This document shows, piece after piece, positions 59,601-64,000 of a stretch of 64,000 bases of DNA (the stretch's first letter is position 1; the number at the start of each line of letters is the position of its first letter). A model generated the notes under the pieces. That model was not told where the DNA came from. It ran no database searches and saw only the letters and a program-made list of their open reading frames with translations. Origin of the DNA: Nonomuraea rubra (GTDB lineage: Bacteria; Actinomycetota; Actinomycetes; Streptosporangiales; Streptosporangiaceae); the NCBI RefSeq assembly GCF_014207985.1, contig NZ_JACHMI010000001.1, positions 3,951,001 through 4,015,000 of the forward strand, in the 5' to 3' direction. The translations under genes were made by a program, and so were the position numbers.

Positions 59601-61265
59601 ATGTTGCCCTTCGTGATCAACGGGCCTTCGCGCCGAGCCTTACTCGCCGGTACCTTCGCCGGCCTCGCCCTGCCCGGGGCAGTGTCCACCGCACTGCCCG
59701 CGCAGGCCGAGGCCACCGTACGTCGTGGCAGCCTGCCCAGGCGGCCGAACATCCTGCTCATCCTGGCCGACGACCTCGGCTGGGCGGAGATAGGCAGCAA
59801 CGGGCAGCGCCTGATCCGCACCCCGAACCTGGACCGGCTGGCGGCCGAGGGCGTGCAGTTCAAGACCGCGTACGCGGGTGCGCCGCTCTGCGCGCCGTCA
59901 CGCTGCTCGCTGCTCACCGGCCTGCACGCCGGGCACAGCACCGTGCGGGAGAACCCGGAGGGCGGGCCGCAGCACTCGCTCACCGACGCCGACCTCACCT
60001 TCGCCGAGGTGCTGCAGCTGTCCGGCTACCGGACCGCCTGCATCGGCAAGTGGGGCTTCGGCCCGGAGGAGGCCGGCCAGGCCTCGCACCCCAACATGCG
60101 CGGCTTCGACGAGTTCTTCGGCTACATCGGGCACAAGCACGCGCACCAGTACTTCCCCAAGTACCTGTGGCACAACGGGCAGAAGGTGCAGCTCGACGGC
60201 AGCAAGTACGCGCCGCACCTGTTCAGGCAGCGGGCCGTCGAGTTCATCGGCGCGGGCGGCGACCAGCCGTTCCTGCTCTACTTCGCCAGCACGCTGCCGC
60301 ACTCGCCGAGCGTCGTCCCCGGCGACGCCGGCGAGTACGAGGACAAGCCGTGGAGCGGTCCGAACCGCCGCCACGCCGCCCAGGTGGCCAGGCTCGACAC
60401 CGACGTCGCCGCGCTGATCAGAGCCCTGCGTGACGAGGGCGTGGCCAAGGACACCCTCGTGCTGTTCACCAGCGACAACGGCCCGCACAGGGAGCGGGGC
60501 GTCACGCCCTGGCTGTTCGACTCCAACGGCCCCCTCAGGGCCGACAAGCGCGACGTGTACGAGGGCGGCATCCGCGTGCCGCTGATCGCCTGGTCGCCGG
60601 GGCTGAGCCCGCGGGTGGAGCGGCGGCCCGTGGCGTCCTGGGACCTCCTGCCGACGCTGGCCGACCTGGCGGAGACGCCCGTCCCCGCCAACCTCGACGG
60701 CCTGTCCTTCCGTGGCCTGCTCACCGGCGAGGACGCGCCCAGGCACACCCACCTCGTCTGGAACCGGCCGCGCAAGGCCCAGGCCATCCGCCGGGGCCGG
60801 TGGAAGCTGGTCAGGTTCGCCCCGAACATCGCCGGTGCCGGGCCCGAGGGCCGCATCGAGCTGTACGACCTGACCAAGGACCAGGGGGAGAGCCGCGACC
60901 TCGCCGCCGCCAGGCCGCAGATCACCCAGGAGCTGGTGGAGCTGCTCGACAGCTCGATCGGGGAGGACCCGCGCATGCCGTACGGCCTGCGTACCGAGCT
61001 CACCGGCGGGCAGGTCGTGGTCACCCTGCACAACGGCTCCGCCGTGCCCTGGACCCAGGTCGAGCTGGGCCTCGACGGCAAACGCAGGACGCGGGCGCAC
61101 ACCGTCGCCCGCGTGGACCCCGGGATGGCCATCTCGGTCGGCTTCCCCGCGCCGTCCACCGGGCGGATCACGGCGAGGGCCGGCTTCCGGGCGGGCGGCC
61201 GCTCGCACGTCTTCCGCCGGGTCCACCTCGGCGGGGAGGCGCCGGTCACGCTGACCAGCCAGTGA
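59601..61265 (+). CDS. Tat-exported type I sulfatase
   Basis: Predicted 554 residues. A twin-arginine signal (GPSRRALLAGTFAGLALPG) directs folded export. The arylsulfatase core follows: ILLILADDLGWAEIG (metal Asp57/Asp58) and LCAPSRCSLLTG, where Cys97 in C-x-P-S-R is converted to formylglycine. CIGKWGFG and FTSDNGPH are further family motifs; the usual K-H after GKW-type is GKWGFG here. A C-terminal beta domain (about 455-554) is extra. It cleaves sulfate esters outside the cell. A formylglycine-generating enzyme must be encoded elsewhere. Confidence 0.92.
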   Translation: MLPFVINGPSRRALLAGTFAGLALPGAVSTALPAQAEATVRRGSLPRRPNILLILADDLGWAEIGSNGQRLIRTPNLDRLAAEGVQFKTAYAGAPLCAPSRCSLLTGLHAGHSTVRENPEGGPQHSLTDADLTFAEVLQLSGYRTACIGKWGFGPEEAGQASHPNMRGFDEFFGYIGHKHAHQYFPKYLWHNGQKVQLDGSKYAPHLFRQRAVEFIGAGGDQPFLLYFASTLPHSPSVVPGDAGEYEDKPWSGPNRRHAAQVARLDTDVAALIRALRDEGVAKDTLVLFTSDNGPHRERGVTPWLFDSNGPLRADKRDVYEGGIRVPLIAWSPGLSPRVERRPVASWDLLPTLADLAETPVPANLDGLSFRGLLTGEDAPRHTHLVWNRPRKAQAIRRGRWKLVRFAPNIAGAGPEGRIELYDLTKDQGESRDLAAARPQITQELVELLDSSIGEDPRMPYGLRTELTGGQVVVTLHNGSAVPWTQVELGLDGKRRTRAHTVARVDPGMAISVGFPAPSTGRITARAGFRAGGRSHVFRRVHLGGEAPVTLTSQ

Positions 61266-61266
61266 T

Positions 61267-61292
61267 CAGTGGCGTGCCCCCGCACGCCACTG
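61267..61292 (+). terminator. Hairpin after the sulfatase gene
   Basis: CAGTGGCGTGC (61267-61277) pairs perfectly over 11 bp with GCACGCCACTG (61282-61292) around a CCCC loop; no T-tract. Confidence 0.65.
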
Positions 61293-61390
61293 CCCGTTGT
61301 CCCACTCGCTCCGAACGTCCCTGGGCTCCTGTCTCCCGGCGGCAACCACCGCCCCGCATGGAACCGTCACCACGACGGCACCTCACTCTA

Positions 61391-61428
61391 GTGACAAAGA
61401 GTGATGACACCGCTACTGAAAGTTGACA
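61391..61428 (+). promoter_or_regulatory. Candidate promoters before the amidase gene
   Basis: GTGACA (61391-61396) and TACTGA (61414-61419) are 17 bp apart. A consensus -35 TTGACA at 61423-61428 lacks a good -10. One of these probably drives the amidase gene. Confidence 0.35.
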
Positions 61429-61466
61429 CTCTGGTAGCGACCACATTCCTGCGAGGAGAGGAACCC

Positions 61467-61985
61467 ATGAATCTGGTCACCCGTGCGGAGTGGCACGCCA
61501 AGAAGCCGACCAGCGACTACGTCCGGCTGTCCTCCACCGAAGGCATCAAGATCCACTACACCGGCGGCAAGGTGCCCGCCGACCTCGCCGACTCCGGCAA
61601 CCACGACCGCTGCGTCGACCTGGTCCAGGACATCCAGCGCATGCACATGTCGGGGGGCCGCGGCGAGAAGTACATCGACCTGGGCTACAACATGGTGTGC
61701 TGCCCTCACCGGCGCACGTTCATGGGCCGCGGCCCCCACGCACTCCCGGCCGCCAACGGCGCGGGCCTCAACTCCGGCCACTACGCGGTGCTCGCCCTGG
61801 TCGGCAGCTCGGGCCTGACGGAGCCGAACGACGACCTGCTCAACGCCCTGGTCGACGCCATCGAATACCTCCGCGAGCACGGCGACGCGGGCCGCGAGGT
61901 GAAGGGCCACCGCGACGGCTACGACACCTCCTGCCCCGGCGACCCCCTCTACCGCTGGCTCCGCGACGGCGCGGAACGCCCCTGA
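61467..61985 (+). CDS. Amidase_2/PGRP-fold N-acetylmuramoyl-L-alanine amidase without signal peptide
   Basis: Predicted 172 residues from ATG 61467, preceded by GGAGAGG. Zinc ligand candidates: His30 (IKIHYTGG), His148 (VKGHRDG) and Cys156 (TSCPGD); Tyr74 lies in YIDLGYNM. These are the T7-lysozyme/PGRP-type amidase positions. No signal peptide or membrane segment, so either it acts inside the cell or on released fragments, or it is exported by an unusual route. It is convergent with the NUDIX-like gene. Confidence 0.85.
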   Translation: MNLVTRAEWHAKKPTSDYVRLSSTEGIKIHYTGGKVPADLADSGNHDRCVDLVQDIQRMHMSGGRGEKYIDLGYNMVCCPHRRTFMGRGPHALPAANGAGLNSGHYAVLALVGSSGLTEPNDDLLNALVDAIEYLREHGDAGREVKGHRDGYDTSCPGDPLYRWLRDGAERP

Positions 61986-61995
61986 CCCCCGGCCG

Positions 61996-62532
61996 TCAGG
62001 GCAGGCGGCCGACGTGGGCCAGGGCCTGCCTCAGCAGCACGCCCTGCCCGCCGGCCATCTCCTCCTGCACCATCGGCGAGGCCGCCTCCTCCGGCGTGAA
62101 CCACACCAGGTCGAGCGCGTCCTGCCGGGGCCGGCAGTCACCCGCGACGGGCACGATGTAGGCCAGCGAGACGGCATGCTGGCGCGGGTCGTGGTAGGGC
62201 GTGACACCGGGCGTGGGAAAGTACTCGGCGACGGTGAAGGGCTGCGGGGAGACGGGGATGCGCGGCAGCGCCACGGGCCCGAGGTCCTTCTCCAGGTGCC
62301 GCAGCAGCGCGTCGCGGATCCGCTCGTGGTGGAGCACCCGCCCCGAGACCAGCGCCCGGCTGACCGTGCCGTCCGGCAACATGCGAAGCAGCAGGCCGAC
62401 GCGGGTGACCACGCCGGTGTCATCGACGCGCACCGGCACCGCGTCGATGTAGAGGATCGGCATCCGGCCCCGCACCGATTCCAGTTCTTCCGGTGCGAGC
62501 CAAGCAGGCGTGGTTTCGGTCTTTTCGGTCAT
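61996..62532 (-). CDS. NUDIX-like protein (DUF4916 type)
   Basis: Predicted 178 residues. It matches the DUF4916 group by its opening (WLAPEELESVRGRMPILYID) and overall NUDIX fold. The NUDIX box is degenerate: GRVLHHERIRDALLRHLEKDLG has His where the box needs Glu after Arg. Pyrophosphohydrolase activity is therefore uncertain. The 3' end is 10 bp from the convergent amidase gene. Confidence 0.7.
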   Translation of the reverse strand: MTEKTETTPAWLAPEELESVRGRMPILYIDAVPVRVDDTGVVTRVGLLLRMLPDGTVSRALVSGRVLHHERIRDALLRHLEKDLGPVALPRIPVSPQPFTVAEYFPTPGVTPYHDPRQHAVSLAYIVPVAGDCRPRQDALDLVWFTPEEAASPMVQEEMAGGQGVLLRQALAHVGRLP

Positions 62533-62556
62533 CTGCTGATCGTACGGCGCGGGAGG

Positions 62557-62670
62557 TCAGCGGTGTGCCAGAGACCGGCCAGGAGGCGTGCGCCCGGCCA
62601 CCCAGGACGCCGTGCAGATGAACAGCACGATGCCGACGAACGGCAGATACTCCACGATCTTGCGCTTCAT
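62557..62670 (-). CDS. 37-residue single-span membrane peptide
   Basis: A short gene read directly from the sequence: ATG 62670 overlaps the NrfD-like stop by 4 bp (ATGA) and the frame stops at 62557. The peptide starts MKRKIVEYLPFVGIVLFICT and ends in a basic tail (RTPPGRSLAHR). One hydrophobic helix (about 8-25) with a positive N-terminus fits a membrane-embedded small subunit or stabiliser of the oxidoreductase complex. No family recognised. Confidence 0.6.
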   Translation of the reverse strand: MKRKIVEYLPFVGIVLFICTASWVAGRTPPGRSLAHR

Positions 62671-63668
62671 GTCAGATCACTCTCCGCTCTCGCCTGCGCC
62701 AGCCGCCTGCGCTGCGGCTGGACGGTGTGCTTGGGATCACCGGCCGACTCCATGCCTGCCCGGAAGATCCCGAACCTGGTGCACGCCGACCCGGCCAGCA
62801 GCGCGGCGCCCGCCACGGCGGCCGCGACCCTGCTGCGCCGGCCCACGGTCGCCCCGGCCAGCGCGCCGGCCAGCGACAGCCCCTCACCGAGCCGCAGCAG
62901 CCGGCTGCGCTTGAGCGGCTCCGCCAGCGGCCCCAGCCGCCGCTCCATCCGGGCCGCCGCCGCCACCTCCACCGCCGCGCCCAGCACCGCCGCCCGCCGC
63001 GCCGGCCCCGCCTCCGACAGCGGCGCGGCCAGCATGCCGAGCCCGCCCGCCGACGCCGCCGCCGACCCGGCGAACAGGAACGGCATCTCCCGGTACGCCT
63101 CGTGCCAGACCGGCACGGCGGTGTCGCAGATCAGCGCCGCCGTGTACGTGGCCACCGCCGGGCCCGCGATCCCCGCCCCCACGGTGGCGGCGCGGCCGAG
63201 GCCCGGGAACAGCCCGGTGACGTCGCTGGCCGCGGCGGCGCCGGCGTGCGGGCCGTACACGGTGAGGATCCACGTGCCGACGCTCATCGGCGAGGTCACC
63301 TTGAACACCCGCAACATGTTCACGAAGCGCTCGGGTCGGCCCAGGTCGTGGATCAGCGCGTAGAGCGAGCCGCCCAGCGCGCCCAGCGCCCCCACCTTGG
63401 CCGCCCTGGCCAGGCGCGGGCGGCCGGTCAGCTCGGCGGCGGCGGCCAGCGTGGACGACGCGCCCGCCAGGCCGCCCAGGAACAGGTAACCCGCGATGTC
63501 GTGCGCCTGCCAGGTCGGCTCGTTCAGCACCGGCCGCCCGTAGTAGGAGTCGAAGGTGGCCTTGGGCACCATCAGCCGCTCGCGCCTGCGGCCCGCCGAG
63601 CCGGGCGTGGCCTCGCGCTCGCCGCGCAGCCCGGGCGAGCCGTCCATCCGCACGTCGGTCTGGCTCAT
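62667..63668 (-). CDS. NrfD/PsrC-like membrane anchor of an oxidoreductase
   Basis: Predicted 333 residues from ATG 63668, overlapping the iron-sulfur gene stop by 4 bp. After a cytoplasmic N-terminus (MVPKATFDSYYGRPVLNEP) about eight helices follow; LFLGGLAGASSTL, HDLGRPERFVNMLRVFK and VTSPMSVGTWIL are NrfD hallmarks. It should pass electrons between an iron-sulfur subunit and quinone. The neighbouring subunit suggests formate dehydrogenase, but the catalytic gene is outside the window. Confidence 0.9.
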   Translation of the reverse strand: MSQTDVRMDGSPGLRGEREATPGSAGRRRERLMVPKATFDSYYGRPVLNEPTWQAHDIAGYLFLGGLAGASSTLAAAAELTGRPRLARAAKVGALGALGGSLYALIHDLGRPERFVNMLRVFKVTSPMSVGTWILTVYGPHAGAAAASDVTGLFPGLGRAATVGAGIAGPAVATYTAALICDTAVPVWHEAYREMPFLFAGSAAASAGGLGMLAAPLSEAGPARRAAVLGAAVEVAAAARMERRLGPLAEPLKRSRLLRLGEGLSLAGALAGATVGRRSRVAAAVAGAALLAGSACTRFGIFRAGMESAGDPKHTVQPQRRRLAQARAESDLT

Positions 63669-64000
63669 CGCTGCCGCCTCCACGCCGTCGCCGCCACCCC
63701 GGCGAGCAGGGCCACCGCCGCCACTCCCACGTGCCGCCACATCGACGGCAGGTCCCTGGTCGTCACCACCGGATCGGGCGGCAGGCCGTACACCTCGGGT
63801 TCGTCCAGCAGCAGGAAGAACGCGCCCATCCCGCCGACGCCGTCGTCCGGGTCGTGCCCGTACAGGCGGGCGGAGCCCACCCCGGCCGCGCGCACCTGCT
63901 CCAGCCGCCGCTCGGCCCGCTCGCGCAGCTCGTCCAGGTCGCCGAACTGGATGGAGTCGGTCGGGCACGTCTTGGCGCAGGCCGGCTCCTCGCCGGCGCC
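63665..64000 (-). CDS. 4Fe-4S dicluster oxidoreductase subunit, C-terminal part
   Basis: The gene continues past the window end; only about 111 C-terminal residues are visible. They include a cluster motif (PACAKTCPTDSIQFGDLDEL), then GSARLYGHDPDDGVGGMGAF, PPDPVVTTRDLP and a final membrane helix (VGVAAVALLAGVAATAW). This matches FdnH/FdhB-type beta subunits of formate dehydrogenase or related molybdo-enzymes. It is followed by the NrfD-like anchor with a 4-bp overlap. Confidence 0.85.
   Translation of the reverse strand, partial: GAGEEPACAKTCPTDSIQFGDLDELRERAERRLEQVRAAGVGSARLYGHDPDDGVGGMGAFFLLLDEPEVYGLPPDPVVTTRDLPSMWRHVGVAAVALLAGVAATAWRRQR

Noticed and set aside
63665..64000. Selenocysteine formate dehydrogenase in the last operon
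   Set aside because: The catalytic subunit is outside the window, so neither UGA recoding nor the enzyme's identity can be judged.

Overview
The window is GC-rich DNA (roughly 70 percent by eye) with GTG/TTG starts, many 4-bp ATGA gene overlaps, a mycothiol-dependent-type enzyme, actinobacterial-style lipoproteins and ROK/GntR/TetR regulators. This is chromosomal DNA of a filamentous actinomycete. The gene content suggests a Streptosporangiaceae-type organism such as Nonomuraea; that placement is inference. No rRNA, tRNA, CRISPR array, insertion sequence or prophage was seen.

Layout. 1-3.4 kb: two tandem mltG-type endolytic transglycosylase genes and aroE. 3.4-4.0 kb: a decayed type II toxin-antitoxin pair. 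4.0-11.1 kb: the translation block infC-rpmI-rplT (with an attenuator-like leader and an AUC start), a TrmH-family methyltransferase, an orphan PAS histidine kinase and pheST. 11.1-17.1 kb: Uma2 nuclease, small acidic protein, phosphoesterase, MFS exporter, two small proteins and an acyl-CoA ligase behind a palindromic operator-like site. 17.3-19.0 kb: secreted GH10 xylanase with Fn3 and CBM2, preceded by a promoter and GAAA-N-TTTC boxes. 20-31 kb: two CUT1 sugar ABC importers without ATPase genes, one with a ROK regulator, one with a GntR/FCD regulator and next to a GH38 alpha-mannosidase.

31.3-36.8 kb: VOC protein, then a Trypco1 protein coupled to a 1168-residue trypsin-STAND NTPase-WD40 fusion, a conflict-type sensor/effector, followed by an alpha/beta hydrolase with His at the nucleophile position. 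37-42 kb: secreted subtilase, TetR regulator and SDR. 42.1-47.1 kb: a tightly overlapped three-gene operon coding for a DUF559-type nuclease, a winged-helix protein and a double-ATPase with a HerA-like C-terminal half. This is the best candidate here for an undescribed defence-type system.

47.8-57.5 kb: an eight-gene operon with an oligopeptide-type ABC importer, MurQ, AnmK, a beta-lactamase-fold serine hydrolase and a nitrilase-family amidase, divergent from an RpiR regulator. It reads as muropeptide recycling. 57.6-62 kb: RTX-like secreted protein, sulfotransferase, Tat-exported sulfatase, amidase_2 protein and a NUDIX-like protein. 62.6-64 kb: end of a membrane oxidoreductase operon (4Fe-4S subunit, NrfD-like anchor) finishing with an unannotated 37-residue membrane peptide.
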